Source: Bifidobacterium breve (GTDB taxonomy: Bacteria > Bacteroidota > Bacteroidia > Cytophagales > UBA9547). Taken from it: DNA of 7,953 nucleotides. Shown here in pieces: positions 1-7,244 of the stretch (positions are counted from its first letter, which is position 1; every line of letters begins with the position of its first letter). The notes under the pieces are model-generated. The model worked only from the letters and a program-made list of their open reading frames with translations. It did no database searches and was not told where the DNA came from. The stretch spans positions 1 through 7,953 of the forward strand of contig CALPQG020000097.1 of assembly GCA_943325655.2 (NCBI GenBank), in the 5' to 3' direction. Both the position numbers and the translations under genes were made by a program.

Positions 1-303
1 GAAGACTTTCAAAACATCCCTGCTATATTTAAAGACGAGGTATTTACCCAGGCATTTGAAAAAGCAGAACTTGCAAGGTTGGGACAATCGGAAATTGAAA
101 GCTACGAAATGAATTTAAAAATTTACAGAGACTATAAAAATACCGTTGATACGGCTTACGACGAAGGAAAAATTGAAGGAAAAATTGAAGGAAAGATTGG
201 AGGGAAGATTGAAGTTGCTAAAGCACTAAAGTTAAGAGGTGTTTCAACTGAAATCATTATCCAAGCTACCGGACTTTCAGAAAGTGAAATAAATAAACTT
301 TAA
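1..303 (+). CDS. PD-(D/E)XK / Rpn-family putative transposase-nuclease, C-terminal part (5' end outside window)
   Basis: The frame is open from base 1 to the TAA at 301-303, giving the last 100 residues of a protein whose start lies upstream. The internal TTG at 79 is not a believable start, because the preceding 26 codons read as protein of the same family (acidic and aromatic, containing KDEVFTQAFEKAELA). The order of features matches the tail of the Rpn / TIGR01784 family: the FxxAFEKAExA segment, then YEMNLKIYRDYKN and a linker before AYDEGK. Next come G/K/E/I repeats (four EGKI-type tetrads) and a small terminal helical domain, KALKLRGVSTEIIIQATGLSESEINKL split around the helix turn. The catalytic PD-(D/E)XK core, which would be N-terminal, is not visible, so activity cannot be judged. 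In this family the proteins are Mg2+-dependent DNA nucleases linked to recombination, often multicopy. The family call is firm; intactness is unknown. Confidence 0.85.
   Translation, partial: EDFQNIPAIFKDEVFTQAFEKAELARLGQSEIESYEMNLKIYRDYKNTVDTAYDEGKIEGKIEGKIGGKIEVAKALKLRGVSTEIIIQATGLSESEINKL
163..210 (+). repeat. Four tandem 12-bp repeats encoding EGKI
   Basis: Four head-to-tail copies of GAAGGAAAAATT occupy 163-174, 175-186, 187-198 and 199-210. The first two are identical, the third has one change, and the fourth has three (G for A in places, giving GGKI). The unit is a multiple of three, so copy-number change keeps the frame. It lies in the flexible linker before the C-terminal helical domain of the nuclease. 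Such EGKI/EGEI arrays are common in this family and can change length by replication slippage. Confidence 0.85.
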
Positions 304-339
304 GGTTTATAAACTCAATTTTCCCTTTTTTAATTTGCA

Positions 340-960
340 TTACCCTATCTTTTTGAAACTACAAAATAGGAAATTTTGGGTGGTGTTAAATGGTGTGGTA
401 TGGTTTTCGGTGAGGCATTGGATTTTTGAAAATCCTATTTTGAATGCATTGGAGAGTGTTGTTTCGTTGTATTGTTGAATGTGGAGCCCACTGCATTTTA
501 AAGGGCCGTTTTCTGAAAAGGTCCCGATGATTAAAAAGCCATTTACAAATTTGCTGACAATAGAAAGGTATTTTTCAACCTGTGCAGGCGTGGTTAAAAA
601 ATGAAAGGCAGCCCTGTCGTGCCAGATGTCATAAGTAAAGGTGGGTTCAAAAGTGGTGACATCACTTACAATCCAGGTAACGCTCTTGGCTTTATCCCCT
701 AAGCGTAATTTTGCCTTGTCCAGTGCTTTTGCTGAAATGTCTAATACCGTGATGTTTTCATAACCCATTGCCAATAAACAATCTACGAGTTTGCTGTCGC
801 CTCCGCCAATATCAATTATTTGGGCCGACTTTGGCAGGCCACATGCCGCAATGAGGTCGAGCGATGTTTGTGGGACTTCTTGAGTCCAGCTAACCTGGTC
901 TGGGGTTTTCGTTTCGTAAACGGTTTCCCAATGTTTTTTTTGATCTGCTTCCATAAACAT
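340..960 (-). CDS. Class I SAM-dependent methyltransferase
   Basis: A 206-residue protein with a Rossmann-type methyltransferase fold. An N-terminal cap (about 10-45, with HWETVYETK and VSWTQEVP) leads into the SAM-binding glycine loop IIDIGGGDS at 48-56. The acidic residue that would hold the ribose hydroxyls is D74 in VLDIS, and the adenine-side SDVTTF lies at 99-104. The post-motif YDIWHDRAAFHFLT at 110-123 fits a family of small cytosolic methyltransferases that carry W-HDR-xFHF-LT. The substrate cannot be read from sequence. The ATG at 958-960 lies 2 bases after the stop of the transporter gene upstream, suggesting translational coupling. A second in-frame ATG two codons later is an alternative start. 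No Shine-Dalgarno sequence is seen, which is usual in Bacteroidota. The fold is secure; the specific function is not. Confidence 0.9.
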   Translation of the reverse strand: MFMEADQKKHWETVYETKTPDQVSWTQEVPQTSLDLIAACGLPKSAQIIDIGGGDSKLVDCLLAMGYENITVLDISAKALDKAKLRLGDKAKSVTWIVSDVTTFEPTFTYDIWHDRAAFHFLTTPAQVEKYLSIVSKFVNGFLIIGTFSENGPLKCSGLHIQQYNETTLSNAFKIGFSKIQCLTENHTTPFNTTQNFLFCSFKKIG

Positions 961-962
961 TC

Positions 963-2234
963 TTATTTTTCCAAATAATCCAAATCTCTACCAAAAGATT
1001 CTTCCAAATAATACAATGAAAACAAAGCCAAACCGAAGGTAATTGCACCCACAGTTAATATGGGAGCTAAGGTCATGTGAGGAGGGAACAAGCCGATGAA
1101 GAAATTCAACAATACTCCCATCAGGAAAAACATTCCCCTTACAAAGTTAGGGGCAGTATTGGCCACCGTTGACCTGATATTGGTGCCAAATTGTTCGGCT
1201 GAAATGGTGATAAATACCGCCCAATAACCACATGACAATCCCAATAAACCACATAAAATATAAAACAGCATTAACGAAGGGATAGGAACAAAGAAATACA
1301 CCAAAGTGAAAAATAGCGTAGACATGATAAAAGCAAGTACTGCTACCCTTCGGCTTTTTAGGTATTGGCTCAACATGCCACTCATGATGTCTCCAATGGT
1401 TAATCCGATATAATACACCATAATAATCATAGGCGTATCAATTGGGATTTCTGGAGAGATATTGGTTAATTTAACATTTTTAGAAGCGTACATGATTAAA
1501 AATCCAATCACAAACCAAATGGGTGTTCCGATGAAAATACACTTTAAGTATTTGGAAAGGATTTTTCTGCCTGAAAATAATTGGAAGAAATTTCCCCTGC
1601 TGGTGTCAGAATCATTCATGTGTTTGAAAATGCCGGATTCAGAGACTTTAATTCTTAACAATAAGAGTACAATACCCAAACCTCCACCAATAAAATACAC
1701 CATTCTCCAGTCCAGTAATTTGGATAAAATGGCTGCAGCGATGGCACCTGTTACCCCAATGGAAGCTACGAGCATGGTACCGTAACCCCTGTTTTCTTTA
1801 GACATGCCTTCCGAAACCAAAGTGATGCCAACGCCTAATTCTCCTGCCAAACCAAAACCTGCTATGAATCGCCAAAAGGCATACGCATCAACAGTACTGA
1901 TCATTCCATTGGCGATGTTGGCGATGGAATAAGTTATGATGGAAGCAAATAAAACCGAAAGTCTACCTTTTTTATCGCCCAATATTCCCCAAAAAATACC
2001 GCCAATCATCATTCCTATAAATTGACAGTTATGCAAATATATTCCAACGGTATCAATGTCTGCGCCTGTAACACCCAGGTCTGTAAGGCTTTTGATACGT
2101 ACCATTCCAAAAAGAATCAAATCGTAAACATCTACAAAATAGCCAAGCGCTGCTATAATTACTGCGCCGTTGAATACTTCTTTGAATTTAAAATCTTTTA
2201 TTGCTGCGTCCATTTTTGATTGGTTATAAAACAT
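963..2234 (-). CDS. Major facilitator superfamily transporter (metabolite:H+ symporter-like)
   Basis: A 423-residue inner-membrane protein, rich in hydrophobic stretches, consistent with 12 transmembrane helices. After a short cytosolic start, helix 1 carries GYFVDVYDLILFG (31-43), with the paired acids D35/D38 typical of sugar- and metabolite:H+-porters. The loop 2-3 signature reads GDKKGR (86-91). RFIAGFGLAGELGVG (122-136) matches the helix 4 region. DWRMVYFIGG then IKVSESGIF (195-203) marks the end of the first six-helix half. A hydrophilic central loop (about 204-228) separates the halves. AEQFGTNIRST (346-356) is the second-half equivalent of the AExFPTxxR motif, and the tail EESFGRDLDYLEK is typical. 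The substrate is not predictable. A start at the eighth codon (ATG at 2213-2211) is nearly as likely as the one given. It is the first gene of a two-gene unit with the methyltransferase. Confidence 0.92.
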   Translation of the reverse strand: MFYNQSKMDAAIKDFKFKEVFNGAVIIAALGYFVDVYDLILFGMVRIKSLTDLGVTGADIDTVGIYLHNCQFIGMMIGGIFWGILGDKKGRLSVLFASIITYSIANIANGMISTVDAYAFWRFIAGFGLAGELGVGITLVSEGMSKENRGYGTMLVASIGVTGAIAAAILSKLLDWRMVYFIGGGLGIVLLLLRIKVSESGIFKHMNDSDTSRGNFFQLFSGRKILSKYLKCIFIGTPIWFVIGFLIMYASKNVKLTNISPEIPIDTPMIIMVYYIGLTIGDIMSGMLSQYLKSRRVAVLAFIMSTLFFTLVYFFVPIPSLMLFYILCGLLGLSCGYWAVFITISAEQFGTNIRSTVANTAPNFVRGMFFLMGVLLNFFIGLFPPHMTLAPILTVGAITFGLALFSLYYLEESFGRDLDYLEK

Positions 2235-2337
2235 TCGGAAAGCGAAACTAGCAATTAAGTCCTGAATTTACAATGTTTAAAGATTTTAGCATAATGGCTA
2301 TTCAAAAGCAAATGGCATTTTTATTGAAATTTCTACC

Positions 2338-2354
2338 AATACATCAATTGTATT
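2338..2354. promoter_or_regulatory. Short inverted repeat in the divergent MFS/waaA spacer
   Basis: AATACA at 2338-2343 and TGTATT at 2349-2354 form a perfect 6-bp dyad around a 5-base centre. It lies between two divergent genes, where operators are common. Just beyond it, TAAATTTA at 2357-2364 differs at one position from the Bacteroidota -7 consensus TAnnTTTG and could serve waaA, but no TTG lies at the expected -33 distance. A six-base dyad in AT-rich DNA can arise by chance, so this is weak. Confidence 0.2.
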
Positions 2355-2400
2355 TCTAAATTTACAGCGAGGATTAAGATTATAATAGTAAGTGAAACGC

Positions 2401-3642
2401 ATGAAATTACTCTACCAATTATCCCTGTTATTTTATCAATGGCTGATTGCTTTGGTGTCTCCATTTAATGTGAAGGCAAAGCAATTCAGGGATGGAAGAA
2501 TAAATATATTCAACAAAATTCAAGCAGCTATGGCATCCAACAATGCTCCCGTGGCTTGGTTTCATTGTGCTTCTGTGGGTGAATTTGAACAGGCTCGTCC
2601 TGTAATGGAATTGTTTAAATTGAAAAAGCCTGACTATAAAATTTGCCTTACTTTTTTTTCTCCTTCCGGATATGAGCTCAGGAAAAATTATGCCGGAGCC
2701 GATTGGATATTTTATTTGCCTGTAGATTCCGCTACCAATGCCAAGCGATTTGTTGCCTTGGTAAAGCCTAGTATTGCCTTGTTTACCAAATATGAATTCT
2801 GGTATTTTTATTTGAAAACCCTACACGAACAACAAATTCCTATTTATTCCTTCTCTGCAATCTTTAGAGAAAAGCAAGTTTTTTTCAAGCCTTATGGCGC
2901 TTTTTACAGGAGCTTTTTGCAATACTTTGACCATATTTTTGTACAGGACGAAACCTCTTTGCAATTGCTTCAGTCTATTGGCGTCAACAAAGTTTCAGTT
3001 GCCGGAGATACAAGGTTTGACAGGGTAGCAGAAATTTGTGCCAATAAAAAAGACATTCCATTGGTGCAAAAATTTAAAGGGGAAAGTTTGTGTATGGTGA
3101 TTGGAAGTTCTTGGCCACAGGATATGGAAGTGTTGCTTCCTTTGATGAACAATACCACGATTCAATTAAAATACATCATTGCTCCCCATGAAATTCATGC
3201 ATCGGAAATTACAGCATTGATGGCCCAGATTGGCAAGAAGTCCGTTCGGTTTTCAGAAGCCAATGAAAATGATATTCATCAGTTTGACGTATTGTTGATC
3301 GACAATATTGGGATGCTGTCTTCTTTGTACCAATATGGAGAAATGGCTTATGTGGGAGGTGCGTTTGGAAAGGGATTACACAATGTGCTTGAGCCGGCCA
3401 CTTTTGGAATGCCCGTGTTTTTTGGACCCAAATATTCAAAGTTCAACGAAGCGATTCAATTGATTAAAGTAGGAGGAGGGTTTTCAATTGCCTCTTCGGA
3501 AGCATTAGAAAGTATGGTTAAAAAGATGTACAACGACGAATTGTGTAGAAAGCAAGTCTCACAAATTAGTCGGGATTATGTATTGCAACATACGGGTGGG
3601 AGTAAATCGATTGTAGCCTATTTGTTGAGACATACTTTTTAG
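2401..3642 (+). CDS. waaA: 3-deoxy-D-manno-octulosonic acid (Kdo) transferase
   Basis: WaaA (KdtA) transfers Kdo from CMP-Kdo to the lipid A precursor at the cytoplasmic face of the inner membrane, an early step of LPS assembly. The protein is 413 residues from the ATG at 2401, close to family length. A hydrophobic N-terminal segment (about 2-20) would anchor it. The N-terminal GT-B domain carries HCASVGEFEQARP from residue 55, in which E61 matches the catalytic base of characterised WaaA enzymes. Then come KYEFWYFYL (about 130-138) and the end of the domain at GDTRFDR (202-208). The C-terminal nucleotide-sugar domain holds GSSWPQD (235-241), IIAPHEIH (259-266) and the hallmark YVGGAFGKGLHNVLEP (317-332), followed by FGPKYSKFNEA. 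An in-frame GTG at 2392 would add three residues; I prefer the ATG because it fits the usual MKLLYxL beginning. Whether it adds one or more Kdo units cannot be told. Confidence 0.95.
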   Translation: MKLLYQLSLLFYQWLIALVSPFNVKAKQFRDGRINIFNKIQAAMASNNAPVAWFHCASVGEFEQARPVMELFKLKKPDYKICLTFFSPSGYELRKNYAGADWIFYLPVDSATNAKRFVALVKPSIALFTKYEFWYFYLKTLHEQQIPIYSFSAIFREKQVFFKPYGAFYRSFLQYFDHIFVQDETSLQLLQSIGVNKVSVAGDTRFDRVAEICANKKDIPLVQKFKGESLCMVIGSSWPQDMEVLLPLMNNTTIQLKYIIAPHEIHASEITALMAQIGKKSVRFSEANENDIHQFDVLLIDNIGMLSSLYQYGEMAYVGGAFGKGLHNVLEPATFGMPVFFGPKYSKFNEAIQLIKVGGGFSIASSEALESMVKKMYNDELCRKQVSQISRDYVLQHTGGSKSIVAYLLRHTF

Positions 3643-3723
3643 CATTGTATTGATTTTAAAATACCATACCAATTTTTATTCTAAGATGATAGTTTTTCTA
3701 AGTATAGTACCATTTAATACGAA

Positions 3724-3757
3724 TTGCTTTTATGACGATTATTTTATACTAAATTTC
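3724..3757 (+). promoter_or_regulatory. Candidate Bacteroidota-type promoter for the 3837-7066 cluster
   Basis: TAAATTTC at 3750-3757 matches the Bacteroidota sigma factor -7 element TAnnTTTG at seven of eight positions, and TTG at 3724-3726 could be the -33 element. The 23-base spacing is longer than the usual 19-21, and AT-rich DNA produces such matches often. It lies about 80 bases before the start codon at 3837, immediately upstream of the inverted repeat at 3760-3792. Confidence 0.2.
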
Positions 3758-3759
3758 TC

Positions 3760-3792
3760 TGGTAAATTGATTTGATTATAACTAATTTACCA
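3760..3792. promoter_or_regulatory. 9-bp perfect inverted repeat upstream of the acidic-linker/M48 cluster
   Basis: TGGTAAATT at 3760-3768 is the exact reverse complement of AATTTACCA at 3784-3792, with 15 bases between. The dyad ends 44 bases before the start codon at 3837. The centre-to-centre spacing (24 bases) and its position suggest either an operator for a dimeric regulator or a weak hairpin in the leader of the transcript. There is no T-run, so it is not a terminator for waaA. The symmetry is seen directly; any function is inferred. Confidence 0.35.
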
Positions 3793-3836
3793 CTTGTTGC
3801 GTTAGATAAAGGCAAAAGCAAACACACATTACGCGT

Positions 3837-5186
3837 ATGGAAAATAAATTAAATCAAGCAGCGATAGAATCTTACAGTCTAAAAATTACCAAGAAGCTTT
3901 CGGATGATTTTTTTCAAAAAAACCTGGTCATTTCAGGAAGTCAAATATTAAATTTTACCTCCATAGACCAAATTAACCTGTTTGTCATCAGTAATTTGTT
4001 TGACAAATGGAAAGAAGAAACCTCGAAATTGAAAAGTCCATATTTTGATTTTGACCATACAGAAGTTAACGGTGCCTTGAAAACTTTTATGAATGTGCTT
4101 TCAAAGCATATTGCTATTCGTCGTGCCGACTTTGATCCTCTTTTAAGAAATGCCGTTGCCAATGCTTTGTGTTTGACTTTAGCGCCTTATTTGTTTCTGA
4201 AAGAAAATTATTTTTCATTCGAAACGCCTATTATTCAGATGACTGAATTCAAAGAACGTGTAAAGTTTATCCGCATCAATAAACCCATTACCGATACATT
4301 CATCCGTAAAATTGAAAAACATAACCTCAACAGTACTCCTCTTTCTTATGCTTTAGATTATTTGAATGAAGCCTACAAAGAAGTGGTTTCTGAATTGGTG
4401 GATGCGGAAGAAATTATTCAGGAAATCAATAAAATTGAACCTGTAACTTTGGAACAGTTGGTGTTCATGTTTCGTCCATCACCCAAAGTAGAAATTCCTG
4501 TCATTGAAATTCCTGCTCCTGTATTTAAGAAAGAAGAACCTGTTGTAGAAGTATATACACCTGAAGTTGAAGCACCAAAACCAGTAATCATTTCAGAGGA
4601 AGAAAAAGAAGAAGAGCTTACGTCCAACATTGTTGCTTATCCTGTATTGGAAGAAAAAGTAATCGAAGAAATCCCTTTTTTTCAACCATTAGAAAAGGAA
4701 ATTGAAGAAGAAATTTTAGCTGAAGAAGCTCCCGAATTAGAAATTGCTGCACCTGAATTTTACGAAGAAGTAAAAGAAGTAGTGATGGAAATTGTGGTCA
4801 CAGAACCTGATAAAGTAGAGATTGTTGATAAAATAAAAACAGCACCGATTCAGGAAACGGTTGTGGAAGAAAAACATTCTTTGAATGAATTGTTGAAACC
4901 ACAAAATAAAAAAATGACCGTTTTGGAACATGCCAACCAAAATAAAGCAGTTGATATTAAAAGTTTAATTACAATTAACCAAAGGTTCATGTTTGTGAAT
5001 GAACTGTTTAAAGGTGAAAGTAAAGTGTTTCAGGAAACGTTGGAAAAGGTGCAAGTTTGTGGCAGCTATAACGAAGCCATCAATATGTTGTTGGACAATT
5101 ATGCCAATCGTTATGACTGGGATACCGACAAAGAAGAAGTAGCGGAGTTTTTTGATTTAATCAGTAGGACATTTGTAACAGAATAA
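3837..5186 (+). CDS. Hypothetical protein with acidic linker and conserved Bacteroidota C-terminal module
   Basis: A 449-residue protein of unknown function with three parts. Residues 1-212 look like a folded helical or mixed domain with no motif I recognise. Residues 214-345 are a low-complexity linker very rich in Glu, Pro, Val and Ile (runs such as PVIEIPAPVFKKEEP and EEEKEEE), likely extended and strongly acidic. The basic SLNELLKPQNKK (348-359) leads into a C-terminal module, about 376-447: SLITINQRFMFVNELFKGES, later NYANRYDWD, and EVAEFFDLISRTF. I recall this INxRFxFxNELFxGxS...YxWD pattern at the ends of many uncharacterised Bacteroidota proteins, usually after a disordered linker. 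No signal peptide or membrane helix is seen, so it should be cytosolic. It starts at the ATG at 3837, the first in frame. Its stop lies one base before the start of the M48 protease gene, so the two are almost certainly co-translated. Confidence 0.85.
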   Translation: MENKLNQAAIESYSLKITKKLSDDFFQKNLVISGSQILNFTSIDQINLFVISNLFDKWKEETSKLKSPYFDFDHTEVNGALKTFMNVLSKHIAIRRADFDPLLRNAVANALCLTLAPYLFLKENYFSFETPIIQMTEFKERVKFIRINKPITDTFIRKIEKHNLNSTPLSYALDYLNEAYKEVVSELVDAEEIIQEINKIEPVTLEQLVFMFRPSPKVEIPVIEIPAPVFKKEEPVVEVYTPEVEAPKPVIISEEEKEEELTSNIVAYPVLEEKVIEEIPFFQPLEKEIEEEILAEEAPELEIAAPEFYEEVKEVVMEIVVTEPDKVEIVDKIKTAPIQETVVEEKHSLNELLKPQNKKMTVLEHANQNKAVDIKSLITINQRFMFVNELFKGESKVFQETLEKVQVCGSYNEAINMLLDNYANRYDWDTDKEEVAEFFDLISRTFVTE

Positions 5187-5187
5187 A

Positions 5188-6270
5188 ATGAGGACATTTT
5201 TTCGGGCAAAGTATTTTGATGCCATTGACAATGTGAATTTTCAGGTGAAGGTGCACGCAACGCAGCGCTTTGTGGTTATCGATGTGATGGACGAAGAAAG
5301 CCATGTCTCTGAAACCATTTATTGGGAACATGAGGGAATTAAAAGGGATGCTTTTCCCAATACTTCCCCAATAGTAAGGTTATATTTTGGTGCTTCTTAT
5401 TTGGAAGTTCCCAGTATGTTTTTAAATGAAGTGAAATCCAAATTCAGGTTTGCACCTTACCTTTCTTCTTCCAATGCCTTTTTGGCCAACAATAAATCTT
5501 TTCTTGGAATTGGACTTGTCTTGGTTATTCTGGCGATGCTTGTTGTGTTATTCACGTATTTGACGGAAAATTTTCTGGTAAATTTAATTCCTCCACAAAC
5601 CGAAGTGAAGATAGGAGAAATGCTTCGGCAGCAAATTGTACAACAAGAACATTTGAAAATAGACACTGCAAGAACCAAAGCTGTAAATGCTTTTTATACA
5701 CAAATACACCTCAAGTCTGATTATAAAGTCACCATTTGGGTGGTGAAAAGCGATGAACTAAATGCCTTTGCTTTGCCTGGAGGAAATATTTTTGTGTACA
5801 GCGCTTTGCTAGATAAAATAAAATCGCCCGAACAGCTGGTGGCTTTGCTGGGCCATGAAACAGGACATATCCAACTTCGTCACAGCCTGCGCTCAGTCAT
5901 GAAGAATGTATCGACTTACGCCTTGATCTCGGTAATTTTTGGGGATTTGAATGGCGCTTCTGCAGCCGTATTGTCACAGTTATCCAAATTAAATGAGCTT
6001 TCTTATTCACGTGAAAATGAATCGGATGCAGATAAGTTTGCCTTCGAAATTATGGTCCAAAACCATTTGAATCCCAAAGGGATGTTGGAGCTGTTTAACA
6101 TTTTAAAAACCAAAGACCAAACCGAAGCCATTCCCGGGATTTTACTGACCCATCCCAAACTGGAAGAACGAATGCTATGGGTCAATGCAGCAATCGCTAA
6201 AAAGGAGTTTAGCGTTGAAATAAATCCAAGGCTTAGCCGTTCTTTTCCCAGGTTATCCCCAGTGCATTAG
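5188..6270 (+). CDS. Membrane-anchored M48-family zinc metalloprotease
   Basis: A 360-residue protein. Residues 1-100 form a small domain (YFDA..., YWEHEGIKRD, RLYFG..YLEVPS) resembling the N-terminal domain found ahead of many bacterial M48 proteases (I believe DUF7092-like). One membrane helix follows, about 105-126 (FLGIGLVLVILAMLVVLFTYL). After PPQTEVKIGEMLRQQ (135-149) comes the peptidase: NAFALPGGNIFVYSALLD (192-209), the zinc motif HETGH at 223-227 (ligands H223 and H227, catalytic E224), and ENESDAD at 276-282, where E278 should be the third zinc ligand. All catalytic residues are present. By the positive-inside trend (R6, K8, K84, K86, R88 and K103 before the helix) the small domain would be cytosolic and the protease periplasmic. 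Relatives degrade or help assemble outer-membrane proteins, or act as housekeeping endopeptidases; the substrate here is unknown. It starts one base after the preceding gene ends. Confidence 0.92.
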   Translation: MRTFFRAKYFDAIDNVNFQVKVHATQRFVVIDVMDEESHVSETIYWEHEGIKRDAFPNTSPIVRLYFGASYLEVPSMFLNEVKSKFRFAPYLSSSNAFLANNKSFLGIGLVLVILAMLVVLFTYLTENFLVNLIPPQTEVKIGEMLRQQIVQQEHLKIDTARTKAVNAFYTQIHLKSDYKVTIWVVKSDELNAFALPGGNIFVYSALLDKIKSPEQLVALLGHETGHIQLRHSLRSVMKNVSTYALISVIFGDLNGASAAVLSQLSKLNELSYSRENESDADKFAFEIMVQNHLNPKGMLELFNILKTKDQTEAIPGILLTHPKLEERMLWVNAAIAKKEFSVEINPRLSRSFPRLSPVH

Positions 6271-6301
6271 TGTTCAATAATTGATTGACAAAAACAAACG
6301 T

Positions 6302-7066
6302 ATGAATTCTCACGAAGTAGATTACAAGATTATTGGAGAAGGTATTCAAATTGTTGAAGTGGAACTGGACCCCAATGAAACCATCATTGCAGAAGCTGGA
6401 GCCATGTTGTACATGGAAGACAACATTGTGTTCGAGGCCAAAATGGGTGATGGAAGCAACCCTAACCAGGGTTTTTTCGGTAAGTTATTGTCGGCCGGAT
6501 CAAGGTTAATTACCGGTGAATCTTTGTTCATTACGCACTTTACCAACATGGGCTTACGCAAAAGGAGGGTTGCTTTTTCGTCTCCTTATCCTGGAACAAT
6601 TATTCCTATAGATTTGACTACCGTGAACAACTGTTTACTGGTACAAAAGGATGGTTTTTTGTGTGCTGCAAAAGGCACAAAATTATCCATGGCCATGAAT
6701 CGTAAAATGGGCGCCGGATTTTTGGGTGGAGAAGGATTTATTTTACAACGCATTGAAGGTGACGGTATGTTGTTTATGCACGCCGCCGGAACTTTGATTG
6801 AACGCTATCTGGACAATGAAACTTTGCGTGTGGATACGGGTTGTATTGTGGCTTTTGAACCACAAATAGACATGGACATTCAGAAAGCGGGGAATTTAAA
6901 ATCCATGTTTTTTGGTGGAGAAGGCATGTTTTTGGCAACGCTTTCGGGCAGAGGAAGGGTTTGGTTACAATCCATGCCAATCGATAAATTGATACAAGCC
7001 TTAAGGCCTTCAGGGGTAAATGCTGGGAAAGAACAAAGTTCTATATTGGGCTCGTTTCTGGAGTAG
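6302..7066 (+). CDS. AIM24 / TIGR00266 family protein
   Basis: A 254-residue protein of the AIM24 family, predicted to fold as repeated beta-strand layers (a barrel-like trimer in solved relatives) with no known enzymatic activity. Family marks in order are EAGAMLYMEDNI (31-42), SRLITGESLFITHFTN (67-82), GAGFLGGEGFILQRIEGDG (137-155), HAAGTLIERYLDNETLRVDTG (160-180, in two blocks) and GGEGMFLATLSGRGRVWLQ (205-223). There is no signal peptide, and the glycine-rich hydrophobic segments are usual for the family. I place the start at the ATG at 6302 because it gives MNSHEVDYKI, the usual beginning in Bacteroidota. The in-frame TTG at 6281 would add seven atypical residues. It follows the M48 gene by 31 bases on the same strand and may share its transcript. 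The mitochondrial member AIM24 affects cristae organisation; the bacterial role is unsettled. Confidence 0.92.
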   Translation: MNSHEVDYKIIGEGIQIVEVELDPNETIIAEAGAMLYMEDNIVFEAKMGDGSNPNQGFFGKLLSAGSRLITGESLFITHFTNMGLRKRRVAFSSPYPGTIIPIDLTTVNNCLLVQKDGFLCAAKGTKLSMAMNRKMGAGFLGGEGFILQRIEGDGMLFMHAAGTLIERYLDNETLRVDTGCIVAFEPQIDMDIQKAGNLKSMFFGGEGMFLATLSGRGRVWLQSMPIDKLIQALRPSGVNAGKEQSSILGSFLE

Positions 7067-7103
7067 TATTGTGAGATGTGTCTGCCGTTGTTGGGGAGTT
7101 CTT

Positions 7104-7134
7104 CACTCTGTTGTTGGAGTTATTCTCCAACAAC
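7104..7134 (+). repeat. Direct repeat copy 1 with perfect hairpin (stem 7109-7135)
   Basis: This 31-base stretch matches 7245-7275 at 29 of 31 positions, differing only at 7109 and 7122. Within it GTTGTTGGAG (7110-7119) pairs perfectly with CTCCAACAAC (7125-7134) around the loop TTATT, and the flanking T7109/A7135 extends the stem to 11 bp. No T-run follows on the plus strand, so it does not look like a standard intrinsic terminator for the AIM24 gene 43 bases upstream. Confidence 0.8.
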
Positions 7135-7244
7135 ATGTATGTTTAAAACACAAAGATTTGTTGGTGACGCCTTGTTAGCGATTTAGATATTATTAAGATT
7201 TGTGGAAGGTTAAACACCAACAACGGCGTGAAGATGTAAAAAAT

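Noticed and set aside
163..210. Short tandem repeats as a CRISPR-like array.
   Set aside because: The units are contiguous with no spacers and encode an in-frame EGKI linker.
305..314. Palindrome GTTTATAAAC in the convergent spacer between the nuclease gene and the methyltransferase.
   Set aside because: A single 10-base AT-rich palindrome without loop or T-run; expected by chance in this composition.
1462..1785. 107-codon plus-strand frame inside the MFS gene.
   Set aside because: It lies wholly antisense to a clear transporter, and its translation shows no domain. It is a shadow frame.
3644..3677. AT-rich imperfect hairpin plus TTTTT after waaA, as an intrinsic terminator.
   Set aside because: The stem is nearly all A/T with bulges, so it would be too weak to trust.
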